From contig NBIV01000119.1 of the NCBI GenBank assembly GCA_003194525.1, positions 1 through 64,000 of the forward strand: a stretch of DNA of 64,000 nt, in the 5' to 3' direction. Every line of letters begins with the position of its first letter. The first letter of the stretch is position 1. The translations under genes and the position numbers were made by a program. The stretch comes from Gracilariopsis chorda (taxonomy: Eukaryota; Rhodophyta; Florideophyceae; Gracilariales; Gracilariaceae). Under the pieces are notes generated by a model. The model made no database searches. It was not told where the DNA came from and worked only from the letters and a program-made list of their open reading frames with translations. This document shows positions 9,254 to 22,453 of the stretch, one piece after another.

Positions 9254-12200
9254 ATGAGCTGTCATCATCACCAACATCGTGCATTTGCTTCTTTACACCA
9301 TTGCTTGCGTCCCCTGAGACGAGGAATTCTGCTGTGCCAAATCCCGCATCGACAACATCACACCTTCCGAAAGACACCACTGAGATCTCGTCTACGCATA
9401 CTGTCAAGTTTGAACCCTTCGTTATTGAAAATAGTTGCAGTACAGACAAGTCCCGTTTCCGGTGATAATGACGGGGAAGTGCACGAAGAATATCCAATTC
9501 CTGAAAAGAGCTACTCCGTCGGTATCACAATTGTTTCCGGATGTGACTCCGAGTTGCGAAGGGGTCTCATTGAACGAATTGCGGCGGAGTCCAACGCAGG
9601 ACGTCTAGTTATTGTCACATCTGGAGGTATAGTATCTACCGAAGAGCCGGACCGGAAACTATGTAAAGCAACATTAGCTGACGAGCCTAGAGAGGGCTCC
9701 GAGCAAGTCCATGACACAATATCTGCCAAACCAATGTTGGAAGAGAACCAGTCTGGATTAAATGGCTACGAAACAAGACCAAGTGGTCTCTTTGACGACA
9801 GCGAAGCTGAGCACAAGCCCACAGCGGGGTTAGAAGGTTGGATTTCTTGCTCATCGACAGATGAAATGGCCGAAGTTATTGCAAAGCTTGCTACGAGTAG
9901 GGAGTGCGACTATATTATTGCTGAAGGCTCTACCGATGCAAATATGGAACCACAAGACTTTGCTCAGCTTTTTCGTAGTCGCGGAGGGGCGTCCCTACGC
10001 GTTGACACTTTAGTATCTGTTGTTGACGGAAAGACCTTGCTACAAGATCTCGCAGCGGAATCATCCTCTGAAACAGAAGAAGAGATGCAAAGCCAGAGCA
10101 GCCAATCCGAAGAGACGTCACCATCGCATTCATCTTCAAGCTCGACAGAAAGGATTCACGATTTTGCAGATACGAGACCCATGGCGGTTGTCAGTCTCGT
10201 AGAGAACGCAAATGTTGTTGTTCTGAAGCAGCTGCCAAACAGTTCGGGTTCCGAAGAAATTGCCAAAGTTGAAGAGCTGGTGAACGTGTTGAATGGGGCT
10301 GCAGATATCATATCGGTAAATGATAAGCAGCTACCCATTGATAAACTCGTCAACACGAACGCCTATGATCATGAAAGCGTTCTGTTCGGAGCGACATGGA
10401 AGAGAGTTCTCTTAGCAACACGGAATGCTGCACTTGGGGTTCCAAGATCTGCACTGCCAAAATCAGTGAAGGATGCATCTTTTGTGTACCGCGCCAAAAG
10501 GCCTTTTCATCCCACTCGTCTCTATGAGCACTTTAAGGCAGTTGCCACATTCGCTGGTGTGATTCGGAGCACAGGACGTATATGGTTAGCAACTAGGATG
10601 CTTGCACCACTGGAATGGAATCAGGCAGGTCTATCTGCCACTTTGCGAGTGGGCAAGCGTTTTTGGGCTGCAGTTCCAGAGGCCGAATGGCCCAAAGATG
10701 AAGCTCAGCGTGAAAAGATTATACGGGATTGGGGTACTCAGTACGGTGACAGAGAAACGGAAATAGTTTTTGTTGGAAAGGGAATAGATAAGCCGCGACT
10801 TCAAGGTTTACTCGATGGATGCCTGCTGCAGGATGAAGAAATGGTATTCAACAATTTGTGGGAAAACTTTGACGATCCATTCGTTGAATGGGTGCCTCTT
10901 ATCGAAGAAGATGACGAGGAAAATGTTGAAAAGGATACACTGCCACAGGAGGAAGAGCCCAACGAATTAATTTCACCAGAAGAAGAACTCAAGACTTCAG
11001 ATCCACCTAAAAAGTTCAGTCAAGAAAGCGAGAAAGGTACAGTGGAAGCAGCTGCCAGAAATTCGAATCCCGAACCAAGTGAACTCACAATGCTGGAAGA
11101 AAATGTGAGACAGGATGGTGCTTCGCTTAAAGAGAAACAGCAAACTGTGGAAAGAGATCTTGCGGATATTAAGACTTTGGCTGAACCAAAATCGTCAGAC
11201 CCAATGAAATCTAGTGATGCCTATAGCGATACCTATAACGATGCGAACGGTGGTCAAATAGATGACGATAGCCTAACAGAGGAAGTTATGAATAGAATAA
11301 GCGCACTCGATTTACTCGAGAAAGGGTTTGATGCAGAGAATACCTCAGGTTTACAGCCGCTGCCCAAAGATGTTGGAAACTATGATGAAGACGGTGTAAT
11401 TATTGCGTCATGGGATGGAGATGTTGCTGATGGGATACTGAAGCAAATGCCAAAGCATGGATTACCCGTCACCATTGTTACGGGATTTTTGGGAAGTGGT
11501 AAGACTACACTACTGAACTACATTCTCAAGGAAGATCATGGTCTTAAAATCGCGGTGCTAGTGAATGAGTTTGGTGAAATTGACATTGATAATCAGCTGG
11601 TTGAGAAGGGTGACTGGACCAGCAAAGATGAAGTAATGGAATTGGCCAATGGCTGTATTTGCTGCAGCATCAACGATTCGTTTGTCAATGCTGTTTCCAA
11701 GATTCTTGAAAGAGCCGATGATGTTGATTACCTCATAGTGGAGACTACAGGCCTCGCAGACCCAGTCCCTGTTATCAATTCACTGATGGTCTCGGAAATT
11801 GCTGACCACGTGAGAGTGGATGGAATTCTGACGTTGGTCGACGCCGACAACTTCGATCCCAAATCTCTCCGATCTGAAGCCGTCGTTTCCCAAATCATGA
11901 CTGCGGACACGATTCTACTGTCAAAGACGGACGTTGCGTCTGCTCAAAGAATCGAACAGACTATTCAATACATAAAATCTGTGCGGCCTGCAGCGAGAAT
12001 ACTGAAGTCTCAAAGAGGTAGAGTACCAATTAATATGATACTCGATGTTGGCGTACGTGTGGCAGACTCACCTGCCCATCTAAATCCTGTGAATGCGGGT
12101 GTAGAAGAGAGAGATGTCACGAGCAATGTCGAAGAATCAAATCCCTTAGAAAAGGACAGTCTTGAAGCTGGTAATGATGGTCAAGAGCCCCATTATCGCG

Positions 12201-12601
12201 ATCACGACCATGAACACTCTGGTGACCACAACCACGAGCACAATCATGTATGTGGACCTGATTGTGACCACGAATCGCACGAACATCAGAATCAGAACCA
12301 CCTGGAAGCAGATGGTTTTGTGACAACAAGTTTCAAGTCTGACAGGTCATTGGATCCGGAATTGTTTATGAACAACTTTCTTCAAAAGCTCCCCAATGGT
12401 GTGTTCCGAGCGAAGGGCTTACTGAACTTCCATGGGTTTTCAGGGCGATATATCTTCCAATTATCTGGGCGAAGATATCAGTTTGAAGAGGACGAGTGGC
12501 CTGAGGACATGGAGCCAGGAAACCAACTAGTTATCATTGGGAGAGATCTAGATCTTGAAAAACTGAAACGTACGTTGGAAGAATGTGTAGTATCCGGGTG
12601 A
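9254..12601 (+). CDS. Tandem CobW/COG0523 GTPase-like metallochaperone
   Basis: Single-exon gene of 1115 residues with an ATG at 9254. The first ~70 residues are rich in Arg, His and Ser and lack acidic residues, resembling an organelle transit peptide. The C-terminal half is a classical CobW GTPase: P-loop GFLGSGKT at about residue 743, metal motif GCICC at about 799-803, then ETTGLADP, the G4-like LLSKTD, a His-rich linker (about 979-1014, many HDHEH-type repeats) and a CobW C-terminal domain. The N-terminal half (about 75-560) has the same fold order, ending in a CobW C-terminal-like stretch, but its P-loop position reads [10 protein letters not shown] and lacks GKT. It is therefore a tandem fusion with one active-looking and one degenerate GTPase. 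The family inserts or delivers metals, often zinc, in a GTP-dependent way. Confidence 0.85.
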   Translation: MSCHHHQHRAFASLHHCLRPLRRGILLCQIPHRQHHTFRKTPLRSRLRILSSLNPSLLKIVAVQTSPVSGDNDGEVHEEYPIPEKSYSVGITIVSGCDSELRRGLIERIAAESNAGRLVIVTSGGIVSTEEPDRKLCKATLADEPREGSEQVHDTISAKPMLEENQSGLNGYETRPSGLFDDSEAEHKPTAGLEGWISCSSTDEMAEVIAKLATSRECDYIIAEGSTDANMEPQDFAQLFRSRGGASLRVDTLVSVVDGKTLLQDLAAESSSETEEEMQSQSSQSEETSPSHSSSSSTERIHDFADTRPMAVVSLVENANVVVLKQLPNSSGSEEIAKVEELVNVLNGAADIISVNDKQLPIDKLVNTNAYDHESVLFGATWKRVLLATRNAALGVPRSALPKSVKDASFVYRAKRPFHPTRLYEHFKAVATFAGVIRSTGRIWLATRMLAPLEWNQAGLSATLRVGKRFWAAVPEAEWPKDEAQREKIIRDWGTQYGDRETEIVFVGKGIDKPRLQGLLDGCLLQDEEMVFNNLWENFDDPFVEWVPLIEEDDEENVEKDTLPQEEEPNELISPEEELKTSDPPKKFSQESEKGTVEAAARNSNPEPSELTMLEENVRQDGASLKEKQQTVERDLADIKTLAEPKSSDPMKSSDAYSDTYNDANGGQIDDDSLTEEVMNRISALDLLEKGFDAENTSGLQPLPKDVGNYDEDGVIIASWDGDVADGILKQMPKHGLPVTIVTGFLGSGKTTLLNYILKEDHGLKIAVLVNEFGEIDIDNQLVEKGDWTSKDEVMELANGCICCSINDSFVNAVSKILERADDVDYLIVETTGLADPVPVINSLMVSEIADHVRVDGILTLVDADNFDPKSLRSEAVVSQIMTADTILLSKTDVASAQRIEQTIQYIKSVRPAARILKSQRGRVPINMILDVGVRVADSPAHLNPVNAGVEERDVTSNVEESNPLEKDSLEAGNDGQEPHYRDHDHEHSGDHNHEHNHVCGPDCDHESHEHQNQNHLEADGFVTTSFKSDRSLDPELFMNNFLQKLPNGVFRAKGLLNFHGFSGRYIFQLSGRRYQFEEDEWPEDMEPGNQLVIIGRDLDLEKLKRTLEECVVSG

Positions 12602-12758
12602 ACGAGTATTAAAATGCAAAGCTTGATACATCTATCCTGACTTCTTGATGTTGGGGGCGGGTTGTGTTTCGTTTTCTATGGAGTAATAGGTTGAAGGCTG
12701 ATGAACAAGAAAACAGGCGGGCTAAGAGTCTAACACTCACTCACTGCATCTTGGACTG

Positions 12759-13224
12759 TCACGGTTGTTTTCGCGTCAGAGCGGCTTCTTGTCTCGAAGT
12801 ATATTCATTCAAACGATCCACCAGAGCCTCTAATCGCTTTGCCTTTTGTAACAGCAAAGTCATGTCCGAAGCAAATTTCTGCGCATCTTGGGCATGCGAT
12901 TGAACTTGATCGGACGCCAGAGCAAGCGTACTAATCCGTTCATTCATCCCCGCATAAAAGGTTTGAGTGGAAATATTCATGGATGTTATAGTATCCAGAT
13001 CAATTGCCGCTACTATTTATTGAGAATCGTTGAGCAGGGAAGAACTCAAATGTCAGCTGGAGTCGTTTCCCTCACATGTGTGAGAAGCGATTCAACGCGT
13101 GTTTACAATATATACCTTTCGTCGCTGTCTGAAACTGTGTGTGGATTGCCGTGGATAGTGCGTTTGTTGCCTTTTCAACAGCATCCAAACTTGAACGTTC
13201 TTTTTCTGACTTGCTTTGGTCCAT
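12759..13224 (-). CDS. Two-exon small coiled-coil protein, BLOC1S2-like
   Basis: Two exons on the minus strand join into a 120-residue protein: exon 1 at 13116-13224 (ATG at 13224) and exon 2 at 12759-13012. The intron (13013-13115, about 103 nt) starts GTATAT and ends in a tandem acceptor, TAGTAG. Both acceptors keep frame and differ by one residue. The product is helical throughout, starting MDQSKSEKERSSLDAVEKAT. Its C-terminal part (AKRLEALVDRLNEYTSRQEA) resembles the end of BLOC-1 subunit 2, where a Leu-Asp-x-Tyr stretch sits in a similar helix. BLOC-1/BORC subunits act in endosome and lysosome positioning. The splice structure is well supported; the family call is tentative. Confidence 0.5.
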
Positions 13225-13749
13225 TTTTCAACGACAAGATCATACGCTGAGCCCGAGCAAGAAATCTCTTTGACTTGCCTCTGTACCCAGGGACGTTGGC
13301 ATTGCCAACTTGGCACGTTACCAGTATCATGAATGCAGGCCATTTTTTATCACGTTCTGGATGAATGGCACTCATGATCAAAACCACATTTCTTTTAATT
13401 ACGGTGCTTGATCATCAAACCGCTACTGATGCAGATGACCCACATGGTTCACCCTCGTAACCCTTTACCCTTAGTAAGGGTTACTTAGGTATCCTATACT
13501 GGTTGGCGGAACAGTCGCATCACGTGGTACATACGAATGTTCCATTTGCTACAGAGCAGTGCTCCGTTGCCACTCCCGCTTGGCATCACCAAGTTCCTCA
13601 AGTTGTTTCTGAAGGAGGTCTTTGATCGTCAGCCTTTTGATCTTGAGCCTTTTGATTCCTTGTAGCTACTCCCATCCTCTTTCTTCAGATCAGCACCAGT
13701 ACTTTTCTTGTGGATCGTTCGATAGCTAGTGCTTCTGCACCGCGTTTAA
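13225..13749. other. Intergenic between divergent small genes
   Basis: Promoter space for the two small spliced genes on either side. It contains an imperfect inverted word near 13458-13483 (gtaaccctt ... aagggttac). No coding sequence was recognised. Confidence 0.4.
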
Positions 13750-14246
13750 ATGGTAGGCAATAGTTCATCATCGGGTACAACAGCCGCAGGCTTCTATGCT
13801 GCCGCTGCAGCGAGCGAGACGGATGGAGATACATTCGACGGAGACGCAGAATTTGATGAATACGATGATTGGGACTATGCTGAAATGTTGTCCGCGATGT
13901 AAGTTCAAATACGGCATGCCCGAAGGGCGTTTCTCCTTTTCCTGACATTGATGACATGCGCACTTTCACTGCCTGTTCCGTTATAGGTCGAAGAATTTGA
14001 AAACCTACGTGCTGCAACCTCTGGTCGTCGGGGCTGCTGCAGCGCTTGGAATGTCTATCGGTATGTGAGGGGTCACCTTTTCCGTAGTTGTCCGAACACA
14101 TCAAACTTTAAAATCTAACCCAACGAACTGCTGATGCTCGTCGAACTGATTGTTCAGGATTTGCAATTTTCGATGCAACGGCCTCTATCTTTACCCGAAG
14201 ATCTACAAGGGGAAGTACGCCGAGTTATGGGGCCCGGGAAAAGTGA
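13750..14246 (+). CDS. Three-exon small acidic single-pass membrane protein
   Basis: Three exons (13750-13898, 13987-14060, 14158-14246) join in frame to 103 residues. The introns are 88 and 97 nt, begin GTAAGT and GTATGT, and end in TAG and CAG. The N-terminal ~48 residues are small-residue rich, then strongly acidic (DGDAEFDEYDDWDYAEM). One hydrophobic segment follows at about residues 58-78 (LQPLVVGAAAALGMSIGFAI), then a short basic, Ser/Thr-rich tail. An acidic face followed by one membrane span recalls mitochondrial import receptors such as Tom22, but no specific family was recognised and this is only a suggestion. The gene is too fragmented to be seen as one open frame, yet the splice signals and frame all agree. 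Confidence 0.6.
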
Positions 14247-14483
14247 GCCAATACCAGAATGGGCGGTGTTTCTCAACTCCTAAATGTGTACTTGGTCCTA
14301 CAGGAAGCCATAGTAACTAGTAACTTGTGGTCTATTAATGGTATCTATATGTTCAAAACCGAGACAAGCGCTGGATCGTGACTAGGTCTCTTGGGCATGC
14401 TCTAACAAAAATATGTGCTTCTGTACAATGCCCTTTGGACGTTTAAAATGAAAAGAGAAAGGTCGTCGACACTGACATCTATC

Positions 14484-17400
14484 CTAGCTATCTTGGGCTG
14501 TCGCCTCAACCGTTGACGCAAGCTTCTCGTAAATGGCCTGCAGTCGGTCGCCTTGTAAGCTGGTGTTACAAACTTCGTGGACATAAGACCACAAATCCGC
14601 CCGAGCCGACTTCGACTTGCCAACGTTGTCGATTGATGTTCCCAGCTTGAGAAGACACTGCTTAGTTCTCGATATTCTCTCAGTGGGATCGAGCTTATTG
14701 CTCTGCTTCGACAACGAACGCAATTCGCGCAGTGTGGCTAGATTATTCCTCTTAATAGACAACCGCATGGCCTGCTTTCGGCTCTTTTCGGGGCGGACGC
14801 TCTTGGATCCTGCGCGTCTGTCCGCCGATCCCTTTGCCGAAGTCCTCTTCGACTTCTTGTGAGCCTTTGTCTGGGACTTACTGCGACCAGCAAACCGTAA
14901 ACGAGATTCACGCTCCAGTTCACGGAGTAGAGCCGTAATACGCCTAGCCAGCTTCGTAGTGTCAGGTGCCCCAGCTTGTGCAGATATACCGGCAACATTC
15001 ATCTTATCCTTAAGATCCAGCTGCTCGTCCTTGGCGATTTGGGTCCAGTTCCCGAAACCATGCCTGTATATACCCACCAGTAGCATTGCATCATGATACT
15101 GCTTCCAGCGAATGCTGAATGTAGGTGGTTTTATAACCCCACGCAATCTAAACTGAAGGTCTGACTCAAAGGATTCGATTGCGTCTCGCAGCATCTTGAG
15201 GTCACGACATCTCTTCAACAAATCACGAGCATCAACACCATTCTCACCAAGAATATCAATCTGAACTCTAGACGCCTTATTTTTGTCTTTTCCGTTAACC
15301 CTACGACCATTGTACTCGGGGTCGTTGTCAGTTCCCCTTTCTTTTCTCTTTGATGCCTCCACTGCGTGTTGAGCTTGTGACAGGCAATCGTCCAAAAGAG
15401 ACTTTGCAAGATCTTCCTCAATCCGCTCTTGCAACCCTGCATCCCTTAGAATAACAGTTACGAGACCAGGGTCACCAAACTTCCGCAATGAGCGCAAGAG
15501 ACTTCGCAGTTCTTTAGCAGACAGCTCTTCCACGTCGGACACCTTCCCGTTGACATAGCGACCTCTCCCTGCTCGCCTCCGCTTTCCGTCGTGTGCAGCA
15601 TCCGTCTCAAATGTTCTAGGCCGCTTCCTACGACGAGTTCCTAATACCGTCTCATTCGCTATGGCCTGCTTCTTCAGATCTCCGGGTATGACACGATCCC
15701 AGAACTCAGCATCTCCCTCTTTCGCATGTTTTGCTATTTCCAGCTCTTCTTGTTCTTGGGCTTTAGAGACTTCGTTTTCTATGGCAATCATACGACTTGA
15801 TGCTTCCTGAGCCATTTTCTCCGTTTCCAAGTCGTTTTCTTTGTCACTCTTATCATCCTCGTCTTCTGCAGTAATGAAATCGTTCCACTTAAACGCGTTG
15901 AGCAAAGAATCCCCGACACTAGGTTGTGCAGCGCCAAGTTGAGATGCCTCTTCCGTAGGAGCCCTTGCGAGGAGTTCGTCTATGTCATCAGCGTCGAGAA
16001 CTCTTCGCTCTTCGGCGTTCTCATCTTTGTCGTCCTTCTTGCTGTCATTCGCAGTCGGTTCGGAACCATCTCTGTTACCGCTCTTAACTTCCGCACCGTC
16101 TCTTGTTTTCCCATCATCTCCAGCGTTATCCGACAAGCTTTCCTTTGCAAAGAGCTTTTCAGCACCGAAGCGAAGAATGGCAGAAAGTTCCTCTTTTTTA
16201 AACGCGATGTCTGGCTCTTTTCCGTCTGCCTTGCTCCCACCTTCAACGCCATGAATTACCACGTGTTCCAACACTCGCTTTCGTTTTGCTCGTTCCAGAA
16301 TATCTTCTTCCACGGTTTCTCGGCTGAGCAGTCGAAACACCTTTACGTCCTTAGTTTGTCCAATGCGATGCGCTCTGCTCTCCGCCTGAAGGTCGTTCTG
16401 CGGGTTCCAGTCTGAGTCGAAGATGATAACTGTATCAGCAGTAGCTAAATTGATTCCGAGCCCGCCAGCTCTGGTGGATAAGAGAAAAATGAAATCCGTT
16501 GAGTCAGGTGCATTAAAATGATCAACAGCTCGCTGACGAGCTTCGTTTGCAACATTACCATCAAGTCGCTGAAAAGGGAATTGGCGCATTCGGCAATAAT
16601 CCTGAAGTATATCCAGCATCTTAACCATTTGTGAAAAGATCAACACTCGGTGACCCTTCTCCTTGAGACGGAGCAGGAGCTTATCCAAGAGGATCATCTT
16701 ACCGGATGCGCGGATAAGGTCCTCAACTGGGGTCGGTGTTGACGTATCTTCGTAATTCGGAAAAAGATAGGGATGGTTACAACACTTTTTGAGTTCCATC
16801 AGCAAATTCCTTATGGTCGAAGTATTTCCAATACCTCTAGCCTTCCCTGCTGCATTTAGCTTTGTAAGGTTCTTTGTCAATAACCATCGATAGTATTGTT
16901 GTTGAGCAGAAGTCATGCCGACACGAAGAACGGCATAGGTCTTCTTTGGCAAAGACTTCTCGACATCGCTCTTCTGCCGTCGAATGATATAGGGACGCAG
17001 TGTATTGTGTAGTTCGCTCACCCGCTCTGGGTCTCGTAAAGCTGCGAAGGAAAACCGTTCTTCAAATGCCTCAGCACTCGGAAACTTGTTTGGGTTAAGA
17101 AAATGCAAAAGTGCCCACAACTCTCTTACTGAATTTTGTAGGGGTGTTCCCGTGACAAGCAATCGGTTCGCGGAACGTATATTTGCAAGGGTCCGATGCA
17201 AAGCGCTGGTTTCATTCTTCAAACGATGCGCTTCGTCAACAGCAATCATGGACCACCGAAACTGGTCCAAGTACTCGACATCCTGCATGAGAAGCTCTGG
17301 GGTTGTAAGAAGCGTGTGAAACTTTTCAGCGGTTCCTTTGGCAGTAGAAAAGAATTCGTATTGACGTATGGTAGATCTGGCTCTTGAGTTCCCAGCGTAG

Positions 17401-19534
17401 CAAATAACGTTCATGTCAGGCAACCATCGAGCGAACTCTCGGACCCATCCAGCTATGGTACTCAATGGCACTACCACGAGGAACAAACCGGGGATGTTCC
17501 GAGCATACGTAAGCCACCCAAGGAAGGAAATAGTCTGCAGAGTCTTCCCAAGACCCATTTCATCAGCAAGAATAACATTATTTCGCTTTGTCCATGCAAG
17601 GGAAAGGAAGTTAAGACCATTAAGTTGGTATGGTCGAAGAGTACGGCCCTCTCCATGGAGGTATTTGGGTTGCTCCATTATACGTTTCATTTTAGGTCTA
17701 TCATCTTTCAAATTGAAGGGATTGAAACGTTTTTTGTTAGACATGCTCAACACAGACTGTTCTCTGTCACTGAATGCGTCTACTGCTTTCATATCAGTCT
17801 CAGCACTTAGATCAGAGCGCTTTTCCCAGGTGCATTCGTCGTAAGCAAGACTTTGCCACTTCACAAGATACTCCGTCCCCGACTCCTCCGATTCCCTTTG
17901 GGCGATAACACGATCAACTTTCTCGTAGCTTCGGAAGAGGTTTCTGTTTTCCTCTATGGTGATCCTCAAGTCTTCAATTTCTTCAGGGCTTGCTTGCTGA
18001 GTGACAAAAACTCGTGTCTCATCAGCAAGCTTAACAAAGTTGCTCACTCGCTTTGCGCCCTTGACAGATTGAAGAACGGCCCAAGTCTCCCAAGTACACT
18101 TTCGGAATGAAGTTGTTGTCCACTTGATTTTGAACTCAACATTGTTAACAAGGAAATCGGAGTACGGGGGCTCACTCTCACTACGTTTCGGCCTTCCCTC
18201 TATTATCCGATAATCCAGTATCTGATCCACTGCAGGAATGTTCGCGTCGGCTGCCTCCTCCGCTTGCTTTGCGGCAAGTATAGCCGCCTCTTCCTCAGAC
18301 AGTTCATCCCCTTCAAAATAGTTAACAGTGCCACCAGTTCGACTGTTAATGCGAGAGGTGCGCATTAGTTCATCGTCGTCCGGAACGGAATTAGTTCGGC
18401 GTCGTTTCCGTGGATAGCGAGAAGATCCACGCCTTCTCTTCCTAAACTGCTTTCCTGGCGTTCCATCTACAAGCCAGTCTCCATCAGAGTCTGAGTCAGA
18501 CATACGTTCGTCAAGAGCAGGTTCTTCTTCTACTTCGCTACCGTTCATCCGGTTATTGCCACGAGTCTGGCGGGAGGCAGTTCGCTTTGCCCGAGATCTA
18601 GTAGTTTTTCTCTTTGGCTGTAACGTGAATTCGTCATCATCAAGATCTTCATACTCTTCTTCATCACTCTCGCCTGGTTAACCGCATTGCCAAAGCACAC
18701 AGCGAAACAGAGAACAGTCAGATTCTACGGAACATGTGAAAGATGCATGGATACAAATTGGGAAAGCGTAAAACAGAACTTACCATCATCGGCCTTATAA
18801 TCTGAGTCGCTACCGACACTTGAAGGTCCTGGCGAGTCCGGAGGAGAAATGGAAAGGCGTTCTGGAGCATGCCTTGAGCGTGAAGAGCGGCGAAAGTAGC
18901 GTGTGTCATCACGCATATCCTCAGGAATGACAAGTTTCTGCTGTGAACGACGTCTTCTCCGAACGGCGTGGGTCTCGTCGTCATCACTATCGCTGTCGTT
19001 CTGGTTACCGTTAGCTAGACTTCCTTGGATATTATCCTTTGATGGCAAATGAGAGTCTTTGTTTTGTTCAAGGTCATCCATATCCTTGTCATGTTCTTCA
19101 TGTTCTTCGACAGCGTCATCTTCATCTTCGTCGTTAGCATCTTCTTCTTGATACGATGAGGAAGAGTCATTGTGTTCTCTGGAGCTTGGGGAATGCTCGC
19201 GGGAAGTTAGCTGATCTCGGGGTGAGGAACGGGCTCGAGAACTATGGTTTTGAATTGAATTATGTATAGAAGTTGACGGAGATGATCCTCTGGACGGACG
19301 GGGATCATTCGAGTGAGAGAGAGCGGAGTGGGGATTAGGGGAACAGCTTCGAGAGGAAGACCGATGGTTGAGCTGATCATCTTCATCTTCCTCTTCATCT
19401 TCCAGAATAAAATCATCATCGGAGGCTCTTTTAGCATTACCATTCTTTGAAAGATGTCTTTGATCATCGGAAGAGAGGTCGGGTGCCTCTACGTCAGGTG
19501 ACGCATCGCTCTCCGGAGGGGAGGAGGGATGCAT
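14484..19534 (-). CDS. CHD1: CHD1-type chromatin remodelling ATPase
   Basis: Two exons: 18784-19534 (ATG at 19534) and 14484-18673. The 110-nt intron starts GTAAGT and ends CAG. The product is about 1646 residues. The first ~280 residues are acidic and Ser-rich. Two chromodomains follow (about 404-540), then a SNF2 ATPase with DEMGLGKT near 621, DEAH near 731 and a helicase C lobe with an AESRAHRIGQ-type motif VI. After it come a SANT/SLIDE-like DNA-binding region (YRHGFGNWTQIAKDEQLDLK, near 1450) and a C-terminal helical CHCT-like domain (about 1565-1640). This order defines CHD1, which slides and spaces nucleosomes during transcription and binds H3K4-methylated histone tails through its chromodomains. 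TATATCTC-like words lie 55-70 nt upstream of the start. Confidence 0.92.
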
Positions 19535-22453
19535 ATGGAGGAAAGAGAAAAAGGTGAAGGGGAGGGTACAGGGTGCAGGGTGGGAGATATAGACGAGATA
19601 TAGAAGTTTAGAAGCGAAATAAAAGAGCTGTGAGAGCTGGTTTCAAGAACACGAGAGACAGTGAACGGGGCGGGAACAGTCGTAAGAGTGAACCGGCAGG
19701 GAAGTCACGAGCGAAAGAGGAAGATTTAGCAGAGAGCGAAGAAAAGAGAGGGGAGAGGGGGCAGTGAAGAAAGATGACCGAAGGAAAGGAATGATAGTGC
19801 GGGAGAACGAGCTGCGACGTCTTCGGCGAAGACTTGGTGGTGGAGCGCGTTCAGGCTTGGCAGTTGCTGTAGTGTGTAGTGAACCAAAGCTGCTGATTAA
19901 CGCATTGGCTCGAAAGACAGCCAGATAGAGCGCGTTTTTTCAATTTGTTTGACAGTTCCTGTCGTGCACGGCTGCGATTCGTTGCTTGTGGCCGACACCC
20001 ACCGCTGAAATGTCGTCTGTAAGGCTCTGCCCAATTTCAATTTCTTGCATTGCTTTAGGGCGCTGCTGTTACCCTTCGCAGTACCCTTGGTAGCCGTACC
20101 AGTGGCTGCATTCGCGCCACTGCGCATCGTTCCATGTTATGACGGGCACCCGTCATCGCATTGCGTATTCTCTTCTGGGATTCTCACCGAGCGTAGATAG
20201 TAGTGAAGCAATCTATCTATCTGGCTACCGTTGGTACCAAAGGTAGCGATCGCTTCCTGTATCAAGTGCTGAAACCCGCAACCGGACGCAGTATAGGTTT
20301 AGCCTTCCCTTTATCTCACCAGCCGTAAGTGTACCCGGTATGCACAGTTTGCACTAGACTCAGTCAATTGCATCGTGTGCCATAGCGTGCGCCCCACAGC
20401 TCGTTCTCGTTCTTTCCTTTTGGCTAGAATTACTATCTTAGGTGCTCGTTTACGATGTTCTGGTCGTACTTTGCATGAAAAAAATGGCGCAATCGACCAA
20501 ACCAACGTGAACTCACTCACTACGCCCGCTTTTCCGAAAGCGCCTTCGACAAAGCATTGTCCCTTCTTCCTCTTTAAGGTGGTCTGATGCAACCAATTAT
20601 GTTAACACCAGGAAAGCTATCCTGCTGATAGTTCTCCCTCCTGAGGAAGGCCAAAAGCTTCGACGGCAATGTCCCTTCCCGATCACGTCGCATCTGACTC
20701 TGAGTAATTTACTATATTGATCGACCCAAAGGCTCAGCACATCCGAAATGAGAATACCCTCTAGAAGCGAGTAAAGCTCCGATTCCATTGCTTTGAGCTT
20801 AAGCACTGCTACTTTGACTTTCTAAGTATCTTCTGCGTTCTGGGCTCATTCTATCTTGTGCCGATAACATGGTACCCAACTTCCTTCATTCAGTCTACCT
20901 AGACGTAATTTCTATCTTCTCAAGTTTCGGTAGCCAACCTGGTCTACATGTTCTATTCTAACATGAAAGGTTGTTGTAGGATAATTCGCATCCCAAAGCA
21001 ATTTCTTTTCCACCAGGTAGTACAATCAGCTTTTCAAAAGGAACTTCTACCAGCAGAAATGGCGTGCACCGAAACACAGAACCTTACCTTCAAAAAGCAC
21101 TTCTATCTCAATACATCTTGCTCAAATGAGATGATGCATCCATAGCACAATTCCCTAGAGAGGGCCATGCTGCTTGACGCTTCTTGGGAACCCTAACCAC
21201 GACAGCCGTATGGGAAAAGCCCAAATTCGCTTGCGTGCATCCGGACTAGTACGTCTTCATTTGATCAAGCCAGCTTGGCTCCGGCAAAAAGAAGGTAAAA
21301 CTCTACGCGTTGTGAGTCACAAATTGTGACAAATACAGAACGCAAACCACGTTTGTACCGCACAATGAGCCGCATGTACTGTTGGTTGTAAGACAAAAGG
21401 TCAAGATATGGCTGAGTGTGTGCATCTTTATGATAATAACGTCGGGCCCGAAGAAGCCAATGTTAGAGTACGTACTACTCACTCCCTTACTCAATGCGAA
21501 TCAACGTAACGTGTGGCCAGAGATAACTCTACTACTCACAATTGTGGCATCGATTATGACGAACACAACTCTCGTGTACGTGACAGAGTACATACCGATG
21601 TCCCAAAAAGTTCTCCTGCAGCTTCTGCGCGGGGAAACGTCACCGGTAGACGCTGTTAATCGTGAAATTATAGGAGCTAGTCATTTCTGACAAGTGCATA
21701 TGTATAACTGATATGCGTAACATATTTCTGTTACCTGCTATGTACTCCACGTGGGAAGAAAAACTTGGCTTGCTCAGCGCCTCACTCCTAGCTCTTGTTC
21801 TTCCGTTTTCCCACTGCAGCTATAAAGGAAGGCAAAGAAGCCCGCCACGAAAACCTTCACGTTCCACCGGCAAGTGCCCAAAGGTGGGACCGCCTTTTTG
21901 CCTTTCGAAGGGTAATTTGCTCAGGACAACTGCTAACGAGCCATCTACATTTCGTTGGTGAATTCGCAGTTTTTGATCCAGGTCAGCACGCCCCAAAATT
22001 GCAGTGCCGTGTGCATACGTACATATCAATATCAGAATTTTTTGTTTCGGCTTGAAGCACCATTCCTGCGCGGTCTTTACCGCAACCATCGGCCCCGTTC
22101 GGACTCCTCTCCGTGATCACATCTCAGCTTCTATGCATGTAGGCCCTCCTCACGAGCTTTGGCGGTTATTCGTTCAGGTCTTCCGGCTACCGAAGGTACC
22201 CCAAGGTATCGTTTCTTCGCGTGTCGAACTCGGCATCTATTTGAAAGAGAATTCAAAGAACAGGGAAGGTAGTAGTCATATCTCGTCCTGCTTTCGAAGA
22301 AACCACACCCGGTTACCCCGTTCTGCCTGGTTTTCAGGGCTATTGTGCGCATTAGGTTTCCAATACTCAAGCGTGCAACGCATCCAGATGAGTATTATTG
22401 GGACCCTACTTTGTTAAGGCCTTGATTCATAGCGTATTCACTTCTTTGGGGGC
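19535..22453. other. Intergenic, about 2.9 kb, no supported gene
   Basis: Upstream of CHD1 (minus) and of the cryptochrome gene (plus). 19535-19800 is purine-rich on the plus strand and is probably the CHD1 5' leader and promoter. A weak ATG-started minus frame at 19897-20127 (76 codons, basic) may be chance. The rest holds only short frames. A TATA-like word (gctataaagg) occurs near 21821, some 630 nt before the cryptochrome start, so an upstream intron or long leader is possible. Confidence 0.4.
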
